A stretch of 64,000 bases of DNA from assembly GCA_016285885.1 (NCBI GenBank), contig JAEERP010000008.1, forward strand, positions 1 through 64,000, written 5' to 3'. Positions 26,996 to 35,900 of the stretch are shown here, one piece after another (the first letter of the stretch is position 1; every line of letters begins with the position of its first letter). The translations under genes and the position numbers were made by a program. Under the pieces are notes generated by a model. It searched no databases. It had not been told where the DNA came from and was given only the letters and a program-made list of their open reading frames with translations. The DNA is from Paludibacteraceae bacterium. GTDB taxonomy: Bacteria > Bacteroidota > Bacteroidia > Bacteroidales > Paludibacteraceae.

Positions 26996-27875
26996 GGATT
27001 GGAAAGGTAAAACGGGGGGCGGATGGTTTGGCCAAAATTTCCTGCTGATGTTCCTCGCCAAGGTGAGGGTCGTATGGCTCTACCCTGTGCTCTACCTTGT
27101 CATCCCTTTCTACCTGATCTTCGCCCGAAAGGGCTATCACGCCATCTATTCCTACTTCCACGACCATCTCCACTATTCCAACTGGAGGGCTTTCGTCGCC
27201 ACATGTCGCAATCATCTCCTTTTTGGCGAGGTCGTGTTGGATAAGTTTGCCATCCTTGCGGGGTACACCTCCCAATTCAAGGTAGAGATGCAGGGTGAGG
27301 ATGTCGTCTCTGAATACCTGGATGGCGAGAGCGGCTTCATCATCGCCAGCGCTCATTTCGGCAATCTGGAGATGGCCGGACTCTCCATTCGACAGGAAAA
27401 GAAACGTATGAATGGTATCATTTTCGGGGGCGAACGTGGCGGTTTTCAGGACCGACGTGATTCGGCCTTCGGGAAGATGAATATTAATTTGATCCCTGTA
27501 TCGGAGGATATGTCGCACCTCTTCACCATCAAAAATGCGCTGGAGGAGGGGGAGGTGGTCACCATCCCCTGCGACCGTTTCTTGGGAGGGAAGAAGAAAA
27601 TCTCCTTGAACTTCATGGACGACGAGGCCGATTTCCCTGTCGGGACTTTCCGCCTAGCGGCACAGCTGAACGTGCCGGTCGTCTCTCTCTTCATCGTAAA
27701 GATAAACCATTCGAAATATTACGGATATAGCAGGTTGTTACGGACTTCTCCTGAAGCCGCGAATTCGACGGAGCAGGCGGAGTTCCTCGCCAAGCAATTC
27801 GTGGCGGAGTTGGAGGCAATCGTCCGGCAATACCCGCTTCAGTGGTTTAATTATTATCAATTCTGGAAATCATAA
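26985..27875 (+). CDS. LpxL/HtrB-type lysophospholipid acyltransferase
   Basis: 296 residues with an N-terminal membrane helix (about 30-50). The acyltransferase motif H-x4-E is seen as SAHFGNLE, followed by TIPCDRFLGGKKKISLNFMDDEADFPVGTFRLA, which corresponds to the phosphate/acceptor-binding motif of LpxL-like enzymes. It should transfer an acyl chain to a lipid or other acceptor at the inner membrane. Homologues are found in aryl polyene and flexirubin-type clusters beside methyltransferase, dehydratase and ketosynthase genes, which is exactly the order here. Confidence 0.87.
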   Translation: MENKDWKGKTGGGWFGQNFLLMFLAKVRVVWLYPVLYLVIPFYLIFARKGYHAIYSYFHDHLHYSNWRAFVATCRNHLLFGEVVLDKFAILAGYTSQFKVEMQGEDVVSEYLDGESGFIIASAHFGNLEMAGLSIRQEKKRMNGIIFGGERGGFQDRRDSAFGKMNINLIPVSEDMSHLFTIKNALEEGEVVTIPCDRFLGGKKKISLNFMDDEADFPVGTFRLAAQLNVPVVSLFIVKINHSKYYGYSRLLRTSPEAANSTEQAEFLAKQFVAELEAIVRQYPLQWFNYYQFWKS

Positions 27876-27883
27876 ATTTGCGT

Positions 27884-28975
27884 ATGGAATTACAATCCCC
27901 TCAAAAGGAAATCTACGGGAAGGAACGCTTCTCGGCGTTGCAGGCGCAGCGACTCGCTCAGGAGATCGCCGCAGGGCCGGTCGTGTTTCAGGTTTCCCGC
28001 CTTATGGTTAAGTTCGGCATCCTCCAGTTGTTGGATGACAACAAGGATGGCCTGACGTTGGAGGAGGTGGCGGAGCGTGCCCATCTCTCCAAATATGGTG
28101 CGCAATGCCTGCTGGAGTCTTCCCTGACGATCGGAACCGTCATCCTGAAGGAGGGCCGTTTCCGCTTGGCGAAGGCGGGCTGGTTCCTATTGCACGACGA
28201 TATGGTGCGTGTCAACATGGATTTTAACCATGATGTGAATTATTTGGGATTATTCCGCTTGGAGGAGGCTATCCTTAACGGCAAGCCTGAAGGACTTAAG
28301 GTGTTCGGCGAGTGGCCGACGATCTATGAGGGTCTCTCCCAACTGCCTAAACAGGTGCAGAAGAGCTGGTTCGGCTTCGACCATTACTATTCGGACTGCT
28401 CGTTCGATGAGGCGCTGAACATCGTCTTCGACGGACATCGCAAGCGTTTGCTGGATGTCGGGGGAAATACGGGGCGCTTCGCCACACGTTGCGTCACGCA
28501 CTCCGCGGAGGCCGAGGTGACCATCATGGACCTCCCGCAGCAACTGGAGATGATGCGTGCCCAGACGAAGGACCTGCCTGGCGCGGATAGGATCCACGGA
28601 CATGGTGCGAACCTTTTGGACGAGCGTGTGCCTTTCCCTACGGGCTTCGACGCGATATGGATGAGCCAGTTCCTCGACTGCTTCAGCGAGACGGAGGTGG
28701 TCAGCATCTTGCGCCGCGCCGCCGCTTCGATGGACAACAATGCCCGCCTCTTCATCATGGAGACCTTCTGGGATAGGCAACGATTCGAGACCGCTTCGTA
28801 CTGCCTCGCGCAGATCAGCCTCTATTTCACCGCTATGGCGAACGGCAACAGTAAGATGTATTACTCCAATGATATGATCCGTTGTATCAACGAGGCGGGC
28901 CTTGAAGTGGAGGCGATCCACGACGGATTAGGGATGGGCCATAGCCTTGTCGTCTGTAAAATCGTACAGAGATGA
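27884..28975 (+). CDS. SAM-dependent O-methyltransferase-like protein
   Basis: 363 residues from the ATG at 27884; a TTG two codons earlier is in frame. The N-terminal third is a winged-helix dimerisation domain (LQLLDD, LEEVAERAHLSKYGAQCLLESSL). The Rossmann domain begins near residue 187 with RLLDVGGNTGRFAT, then TIMDLPQQLEMMRAQ, and DAIWMSQFLDCFSE, as in plant- and polyketide-type O-methyltransferases. It would methylate a hydroxyl on the product of the adjacent ketosynthase/dehydratase. It overlaps the dehydratase start by four bases. Confidence 0.87.
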   Translation: MELQSPQKEIYGKERFSALQAQRLAQEIAAGPVVFQVSRLMVKFGILQLLDDNKDGLTLEEVAERAHLSKYGAQCLLESSLTIGTVILKEGRFRLAKAGWFLLHDDMVRVNMDFNHDVNYLGLFRLEEAILNGKPEGLKVFGEWPTIYEGLSQLPKQVQKSWFGFDHYYSDCSFDEALNIVFDGHRKRLLDVGGNTGRFATRCVTHSAEAEVTIMDLPQQLEMMRAQTKDLPGADRIHGHGANLLDERVPFPTGFDAIWMSQFLDCFSETEVVSILRRAAASMDNNARLFIMETFWDRQRFETASYCLAQISLYFTAMANGNSKMYYSNDMIRCINEAGLEVEAIHDGLGMGHSLVVCKIVQR

Positions 28976-29403
28976 ATAGTCCGCTGACCGCCTCCGCTTT
29001 TTTGCCTCACCGGGCACCTTTCCTGCTGGTTGATAGGCTGTTGGAATGTGAACAGCACTTCTGCCGCACCGATTTTACCGTTCCGGTGGAACATCCGATG
29101 GTGCGGGAGAATTGCCTGAGCGAAGGGGGAGTCATGGAGAATGTCGCCCAGACTTGCGCGACCCATATCGGCTATCTCTCCCGCCATCTCCCTATCCGTA
29201 TCGGGGTGGTCGCTTCGGTGAAGAATATGAGCATCCTCTCCTTGCCTAAGGTGGGTTCCCTCCTGGAGACGACGGTGGAGGAGCAGGGCGAACCGATCTT
29301 TTCCGTCTCTATCTATGAGGCGAAGGTCTTTTCCGAAGGCGTGCTTGTGGCGCAAGGCGAGATGCGTGTCGTCCTGACGGACCATGTCCCTACTGAACAA
29401 TGA
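28972..29403 (+). CDS. 3-hydroxyacyl-ACP dehydratase-like hot-dog protein
   Basis: 143 residues, hot-dog fold. It opens with LPHRAPFLLVDRLLECE, the FabZ/FabA-type start, then PEH-equivalent PVEHPMVRENCLSEGGVMENVAQTCA with the central helix. The usual FabZ catalytic His-Phe-P is altered to VEHPMV and the Glu on the central helix is retained (MENVAQ). This matches the ApeI/ApeP-type dehydratases of aryl polyene loci. It probably removes water from a carrier-bound 3-hydroxyacyl chain. Confidence 0.8.
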   Translation: MNSPLTASAFLPHRAPFLLVDRLLECEQHFCRTDFTVPVEHPMVRENCLSEGGVMENVAQTCATHIGYLSRHLPIRIGVVASVKNMSILSLPKVGSLLETTVEEQGEPIFSVSIYEAKVFSEGVLVAQGEMRVVLTDHVPTEQ

Positions 29404-29416
29404 ATTATTGAGTATC

Positions 29417-30562
29417 ATGATACAGGTGCTATCTAACAATATCATCTCTTCGTTGGGCTATACGACGGAAGAGAATTATGCGAACGTGAAGGCTGGCGTG
29501 ACGAAGGGAGCGCTCCACGAGGGATTGTTCAATTTGCCGGAACCCTTCTTCGGTTCGTTGCTCGATTGGACTGGAATCGATGGATTGGTGGAGCGTGAAT
29601 TAGCTCCCTCCGTGCGTCTCACCCGTTTCGAGAAAATCATCCTACTATCCGCTAAGCGGGCAATCGAGAGGGCAGGTATTGACCCTTGTAGCCCCGAGGT
29701 GCTCTTTGTCCTTTCGACCACGAAGGGCAATGTGTCGCTATTAGACAATGATGAGGGATTTGAGACGGATAGGGCGCAGCTGTGGCGCTCGGCGCAGATC
29801 CTGGGCGACTATTTTGGCAACCCGAACGAGGTGGTCGTGGTGAGCAATGCCTGCATATCGGGCGTGGCGGCGCAATTGTTAGCCTTCGACCGGATGCGCG
29901 CCCATGGCTACCGCTACGCCGTGGTGGTGGGCGGAGATGTGCTGAGCAAGTTCGTGGTCTCCGGCTTCCAATCGTTCAAGGCTCTCTCTCCTTCGCGGTG
30001 CAAGCCGTTCGATGCGGAGAGGGTGGGACTAAACCTTGGCGAGGCGGCTGCGACAATGGTCTTCGAGAAGGTGTCGGACGACGCTTCCTTGCCGGCCAAT
30101 GCCTTCGTCTGGCGAGCTGGAGGCAATCGAAATGATGCGAACCACATATCAGGTCCTTCCCGCACGGGAGAGGGCCTCTACAACGCCACAACGCTCGCCA
30201 TGAAGAATGTGAAGAAGGAGGATATCGCCTTTATCTGTGCGCATGGCACGGCTACCCGCTACAACGACGACATGGAGTCTTGGGCCATCAGTCGGGCAGG
30301 ACTGAGCGAGGTGCCCACCTTCAGCCTGAAAGGATACTACGGACATACGTTAGGCGCTGCGGGGTTGTTGGAGTGCATCCTTTCCCAATCCGCCTTGTCG
30401 GACGGTTGTGTCTTGCCGACTTTAGGGTACGAGCAATATGGTGTGGTGCAGCCCATGACCATCTGTGAACGTCTTATGGCTACGGAGAAGTCTTGCTTCC
30501 TGAAGCTTATTTCGGGCTTCGGAGGTAGCAATGCGGCGATATGCTATGAAAGGATCAGGTAG
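29417..30562 (+). CDS. Beta-ketoacyl-[acyl carrier protein] synthase
   Basis: 381 residues from the ATG at 29417, which gives the usual KS start MIQVLSNNIISSLGYTTEEN; an ATG at 29384 overlaps the dehydratase. The thiolase fold shows the active-site Cys146 in VSNACISGVAAQ and the histidines in CAHGTATRYNDDMES and YYGHTLGAAG, so the triad is intact. It would extend an acyl chain on a carrier protein. No acyl carrier protein or ketoreductase gene follows before the strong terminator at 30635, so partners must be encoded elsewhere. Confidence 0.9.
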   Translation: MIQVLSNNIISSLGYTTEENYANVKAGVTKGALHEGLFNLPEPFFGSLLDWTGIDGLVERELAPSVRLTRFEKIILLSAKRAIERAGIDPCSPEVLFVLSTTKGNVSLLDNDEGFETDRAQLWRSAQILGDYFGNPNEVVVVSNACISGVAAQLLAFDRMRAHGYRYAVVVGGDVLSKFVVSGFQSFKALSPSRCKPFDAERVGLNLGEAAATMVFEKVSDDASLPANAFVWRAGGNRNDANHISGPSRTGEGLYNATTLAMKNVKKEDIAFICAHGTATRYNDDMESWAISRAGLSEVPTFSLKGYYGHTLGAAGLLECILSQSALSDGCVLPTLGYEQYGVVQPMTICERLMATEKSCFLKLISGFGGSNAAICYERIR

Positions 30563-30634
30563 TCTTTGGTGATCGCATGTTTAATATCCTAGGTCTATTC
30601 TTCCCGGAACAAAAAGAAGGCGTTCCGTTTGAAT

Positions 30635-30671
30635 AAAAATCCCCCTTGTCAATTCGACAAGGGGGATTTTT
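30635..30671. terminator. Strong bidirectional terminator
   Basis: A perfect 16-bp stem (30635-30650 with 30656-30671; core TCCCCCTTGTC/GACAAGGGGGA) and a 5-nt loop, with A and T flanks giving a U tract in both directions. It separates the ketosynthase from the convergent lipoprotein gene. Confidence 0.95.
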
Positions 30672-30688
30672 TAGAAATTTCAGAATCC

Positions 30689-31876
30689 TTATTTCACTTC
30701 AAGGTTGAAGGAAATCGTGTACTCGTCGTTTACGCTACCCTTGATGACGGTGTTACCTTTAGCGATAGTCTTAACGGTCATCTTAGCAGTGTTAGACTCC
30801 TCTGCATCCTCATATTCTGCGGAGATGGTAGCCACGCTCTCGTCGGAGCTAGTCCATACGATTTGTCTCAAAACGCTTGGATCGTAGAAAGACAACTCTT
30901 TGCCTTCGCTGTCGAAGAGACGGAAGGAGAACTTGCCCATGAATAAGTCGAATGATGCAGAATCACCATTCTTCACAGCGTTGTCCAAATCGCTGGACTT
31001 GATTGATGCGCCCTCGAAGAAGTTCATCACCATGTCAACATTTTTATTGTTTGTGTTAGAACCAGTTTCCTTCCAAACCGTGTTGAATTGGTCAATGGTG
31101 AGCTCCAATTTCAGGTTGCCGTTAGTTTGGTTTCCGCAAACGATGGCGGTGAGACCTTTGTTGTTCCTGATATCCAGCGTGTCGATATTGTTCTTGTTAC
31201 AGATCAGGGTGGTCAAAGCTGAATTTTGGGAGATGTCCAATTTGGTGAGTTGGTTGTTTTGGCAACGCAGCGTCTGGAGTTTTGTCAATTTAGACAAATC
31301 GAGAGTGGCGATTTGGTTGCTTTCGCAACTCAGTTCCTCCAAGTTGAAGAAGTAGTAGAGTTCCTCGAAAGAGGTGATGCCCTTGTCGGAGATATCCAAT
31401 GATTTCACCAATTCAGCCTCTTTGCGGGAGATGCCGTCATCACCGTCCGTGTTGATGCTAGTGTTGCTCTTCAAGGCGTTCAACAATTTAGCGTCCTTGA
31501 ATTCGATGTTCTTGAGGACAGTCACCTTACAAGAATCCTTGTGGTTGCCACCTCTTGAAGTAGCGATGATGTAGGTTGTTCCTGCATTCTCTGCCGCATA
31601 TACCTTGCCGGAAGAGATGACGGAAGCGATGTTGTCGTCTTGGCTAGACCAATCCACGTCTTGCGTGTCAGCGTTAGCAGGCAAGATGGTGGCGGTGAGC
31701 ATGAAGTTGTCGCCAGCGAAGATAGTTGTGTCGTGGATGTCCAATGTGATGCTCTCCACTTTTACGGCTGGTTTGATAGGCGCTTCAGCCTTTTCGTCTT
31801 TCTTACAAGATCCCATGAGGACTGGTAATGCCAAAGAGGCTACTACCATCGATTTGAATAAAATACTTCTTTCCAT
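30689..31876 (-). CDS. Surface lipoprotein with Ig-like (Big2) domains and leucine-rich repeats
   Basis: 395 residues. Lipobox MGSC with Cys24 followed by KKDEK. Residues about 38-120 form a bacterial Ig-like Big2 domain (ESITLDIHDTTIFAGDNFML to GTTYIIATS). About 160-260 are short leucine-rich repeats of about 21 residues (LEELSCESNQIATLDLSKL, LQTLRCQNNQLTKLDISQN, LTTLICNKNNIDTLDIRNN). The end (about 340-395) is a second Big2-like domain (WTSSDESVATISAEY). Such proteins are usually surface adhesins or scaffolds. Monocistronic between two terminators. Confidence 0.85.
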   Translation of the reverse strand: MERSILFKSMVVASLALPVLMGSCKKDEKAEAPIKPAVKVESITLDIHDTTIFAGDNFMLTATILPANADTQDVDWSSQDDNIASVISSGKVYAAENAGTTYIIATSRGGNHKDSCKVTVLKNIEFKDAKLLNALKSNTSINTDGDDGISRKEAELVKSLDISDKGITSFEELYYFFNLEELSCESNQIATLDLSKLTKLQTLRCQNNQLTKLDISQNSALTTLICNKNNIDTLDIRNNKGLTAIVCGNQTNGNLKLELTIDQFNTVWKETGSNTNNKNVDMVMNFFEGASIKSSDLDNAVKNGDSASFDLFMGKFSFRLFDSEGKELSFYDPSVLRQIVWTSSDESVATISAEYEDAEESNTAKMTVKTIAKGNTVIKGSVNDEYTISFNLEVK

Positions 31877-32251
31877 TTTATGTTATTAAATTAATTAATG
31901 ATTCTATTCTATTTTACACTGTTGTATGTTCCAATCAATCATATACTTACATTGCCAGAGTCACCTCTTTGCAACGACCACAAATTTTGTTTTGCTGTGT
32001 AATCGCCCGTATATCTGGCAAAGTTAATATCTTTTCAAGGAAATATTTCTTTTTTTATCGTTAATGTTTGTGAAAATCATGGGGGGAGGAGATGATGTGT
32101 TTTGAATTAAGAATTGAGAAAGATTAGTTCATCGTAATCAATTGGCGACAGTACGATGAATGTTCCCCAAAATATGCAATGACCTTTAACTAAACGAATA
32201 AAGCAGCGAATATGAGATTGTTCGCTGCTTTCCCCTTATCACATCGGATCA
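31877..32251. other. Gene-free gap with a minus-strand promoter element
   Basis: About 375 bp without a gene. A minus-strand TAACTTTG (32026-32019) matches TAnnTTTG and could start a 140-nt leader for the lipoprotein gene. The remainder is AT-rich with no recognisable RNA gene, apart from the hairpin at 32200-32231. Confidence 0.45.
32200..32231 (-). terminator. Hairpin downstream of the Rpn remnant
   Basis: A perfect 11-bp stem (AAAGCAGCGAA, 32200-32210 with 32221-32231) and a 10-nt loop, 20 bp past the stop of the Rpn-type remnant. The U tract is weak, so termination efficiency is uncertain. Confidence 0.6.
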
Positions 32252-32842
32252 TCATAGATCCTCTATTTCCGATTCCGGTAGATGTGTGATTTTCGAAATG
32301 ACATCTGTCGGGATTTTATTTTGTTTCATCTCCTTGGCAATGCGGATGGATTCTTGCTGAACACCTTGTTGCATACCTTGTGCAATACCTTTCCGCACAC
32401 CGTCCGCCATGCCCCGCTCGTAGCCTTGCTTCTCCATGTCGATCTCGTCGGCAAGGAACTTCATGCTAGCCTCGTATTGGTCATACTCCTTCTCGCTGAG
32501 GGCTCCCACCTCGGCGCGCTTGATGAGCTGCCGAAGTCCCTCGTCAGCTCGCTCATATACAGATGGGTCTATAAATTCCATATTGCCTAGGTTTTTGAAG
32601 AAATAAATCCAAATGTTCCGCGTCGTGATATCTTTTCTATCAAACTCGAAATGAGGTAAAGATACAAAATATTTTCGCATTCTGTCCCAAAATTCTTTGC
32701 CCGTGTCCAAGTCGCACTCTGCCGTGCGGGTCAGCACCTTGGTCAGGCCCATGCCGGGACGACCCACGATGTTAATTAAGAAACGATAGTTCGACGGAGT
32801 CAATTTTCCTCCAAATCCATTTTCCTCCCCTTCCATATGCAC
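32252..32842 (-). pseudogene. N-terminally truncated Rpn/PDDEXK-type nuclease-transposase family remnant
   Basis: 196 residues in frame, resembling the C-terminal two-thirds of the PD-(D/E)XK 'Rpn family recombination-promoting nuclease' proteins common in Bacteroidota. Recognisable parts are LTRTAECDLDTGKEFWDRM, a helical middle (ALSEKEYDQYEASMKF) and the tail with GMADGVRKGIAQGMQQG and PTDVISKITHLPESEIEDL. The first roughly 100 residues that carry the nuclease active site are absent, and the sequence upstream belongs to the next gene's promoter. It may be expressed but should not be an active nuclease. Confidence 0.7.
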
Positions 32843-32860
32843 CTTTTTGATAATTTTATG

Positions 32861-32868
32861 TATATTTG
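32861..32868 (+). promoter_or_regulatory. Candidate promoter -7 element of the giant GH8 gene
   Basis: TATATTTG matches TAnnTTTG, 50 bp before the ATG at 32918. The -33 box is not recognisable. Confidence 0.4.
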
Positions 32869-32917
32869 GGGGCTATTTTGGGTATAGTATATTTACACTA
32901 AAGAGAAATATTAGGTT

Positions 32918-35900
32918 ATGAAACATATAGTTAGACCAGTTGTTACAGCTTTAGCCGTATTGTTCGGGTGTGTGTCGGGTGTGTTCGCTCAGGCGCTCAC
33001 CTATGACCCGTCTGTGTTTATAGACATAAACATCAATTCAGGCAATCCGAACTATCCGTATCCTCAGTTTTTGGAGTACAAGGGGGGTGGAAAGTCCTTG
33101 GCGAAGTACAATGCCGAGGGTGTGACCCATGCCGATATGGAGAAGGCGGGTCGCGAGGCGTATGAGATCATGATGCACCGTTGCAGGTATGAGGGAACCT
33201 ATTGTGGTGTCAAGTATATATCATTCAATAGGGATGATGTCGCGGGCAATTACGGAACCTTCGTGTCGGAGGGTGATGGCTACGCTATGCTGGCGGCCGC
33301 TATCTTCGCCGACCAAAAGACCTTCAACGGTCTCTACATGTGGGTGCATGACATCCGTTTCTCGGGCGTGAAGCGTTTCCGGGATGGACGGACAAGGGGT
33401 ACGAACGCTAATGATTTCGCTGGCCCTTATCTGGCTGCGTGGAAGGACAAGACCTTCGATGCGGCATATGGTTCGGATAGCCATTCCGCCACGGATGGTG
33501 ACGTGGATATCGCCATGGCGATGCTGGTCGCCTACAAGCAGTGGGGAGAGTGGTTGATGCAGGACGGACAGGTGATCAAGGATAGCGAGGGCAATCCGAT
33601 CTCCTTGAAATATGAGGCGCAACGCGTGATCGGCGCATTGGTGGATACCTTGGGACAATGGGACAAGGGAAGCGGTGCGCTGACCGGTATGTTGTGCGGT
33701 GTCATCGGTATAGATGGTTATGAGAAGAGGGGTAATTCCTGGGGTGAGCTCACCCGTTGGCGTTTCACCAACGAGGCGAATGCCCGCTATCCGGGTGTGA
33801 ATGGCCCGAATAATGTCGGACCAAACCTATATGGAATTTATGGTGGAAATTATATAGACTACGATGCTCCTTCCTATTTCGAGGAGTTTTGGCGTTGGTT
33901 GAAGAACGGTGATGGTACGGATGAGAAGAACAAGGACCGGGCGGAATGGGAGATCCATCAGTTCAAACGGGCGGCGGCCTCGGGTAATTGGCTGAACAAA
34001 CAGGCTTACGACCAAGGCCTATACGCTTCTATCGGTAGGGTGGACATGGAAACGGATGGACAACCTAAATTCGGCGTCTATGTGGATGGCGAGGATTTCC
34101 GTTATGCATGGAGGCATCTGATCGACTATCTATGGCACGGGGATGCGGACTATGACTGGGACCCGAAAACCCACCAGGTGATCGATGGGACGAACACCTC
34201 CGAACGCGACATGGGTGTCCGTCATGCGGAATTGCTGAAGAACCCGTCGAAGGCGGGAACCCTCCTCTGCTCTAAGATGGGTGCCTCGCCTGACCCAGGT
34301 CAGCCTTCCTGGTTCGGTGTCTCCCAGATACCGCAGCAGTGGACTCCGACGGGTGACATCACGTCGGCTTATCATACGAACTATTCGGTGGGCGCCGGCT
34401 CGCCTGCGGCTGTCATCTCCGAGGACTTGGAGCTGGTGGCTGATATCTACCGCCAGTGCGAGATCATGTGGGACGGCAACAACACGGCGGCTAAGTTGGA
34501 CCCGGAGGAGCGCTACATAGGAAGCACCCCGAAATATTTCCATGGCTGGTTCAGGACATTGGGTATGCTGGTGTGCTCCGGTAACCTGGCGGCGCCTGAG
34601 GACATGAAGCCGATCGCGAACGCCAAGGTCTATATGTCGGTGGACAAGACATACGCTTATCAGGGCGATAATGTGACGTACGGTGTCCAATATCGTAACT
34701 ACGGTACGCTGGATGCGGAAGGGGTGAAGATCACCACGAAGCTGGACCCGAACTACACGTTCGTCAGTGCGACCAAGGGCGGTGTCTATAACTCGTCAGA
34801 TCACTCGATCTCATGGAACATCGGCTCCATCAAGGGCTTTAAGACGGGTGGCTTGGCGGCTACGATGGACTCTGTGGCGTTCACCGTGAATGTCGCGGAT
34901 ACGTTGAATCCGAGAATCTGCCTGACGAGTAAGCTGACGGCCTCGAACTGTGACGGGTGGGAGAGCAACGAGTTCCCTAACCACGCCACCTATACGATGG
35001 AACGTAACTGTGTGGATATCTTGGCCAATCGCTCCCTCTCCATCAAGAAGACCGCCAATAGGAACGCTTTGAACCCTAATGACGTGGTCACCTTCACTGT
35101 GGAATTCGAGAACAAATCCGAGGGCGAGAGCTCTTGGCTGAATGGTGGACGTGACAATGTGCGGATTTCGTACGGTACGCACTCCCCGAGCCCTACCTAC
35201 CAGTTCTATTCTTTGTACCGATTCTGGAACGACGCATATGAGTCGTATATCAATATGGGTAACTACCGTGTTTCCTACTTCATGTATGATGCGGCCGCCA
35301 TCGGTCTCTATGACGCGACGAGGAACACGACCGGATGGACGTTTGTCGTGGACAACCAGAACGATTTGGACAAGTATGGATATAATCCGTCGACGGGCCC
35401 GATTACGTTCTCTTACCAGAAGATCCCACAAGGTGAGGATCAGTTCGGAAAGTGGAACCAGCGTCTGATGATCCGTTTCGCGGATGTCCTGATGGCTCCT
35501 TCCACGCATGTGTATGACAAGTTGGATTCCCAATACTTGTTGCACAAGGGTGTCTGGGGGCCTGGATTTATCCGTGCCCGTCTGGCCTCTAACCCGAACC
35601 AGGACTTGAGCAGTCGTGTGACGGATGACTGGTCGTATGACGTGAAGGTGGGCGGAGAACCATTGGACGGACAGGGTACGACCTTCACGCTGATCTCCCC
35701 ATGCTGGGCTAATTATGATAACCCGGGCTATGAGATAACCAATTACGCCCGCCACGTATGTAGCCCGACAAAGGTGAAGAACTATGAGCGCGTGCTCGTG
35801 GAGGAGTTCGACGGTTATACTTGGCGCCGTATCCAAGGTACAGGTCCTCTTCCGGGAAAAGAGGCTTACAATGTGACGGTCGTTGATACCATTCCGTATG

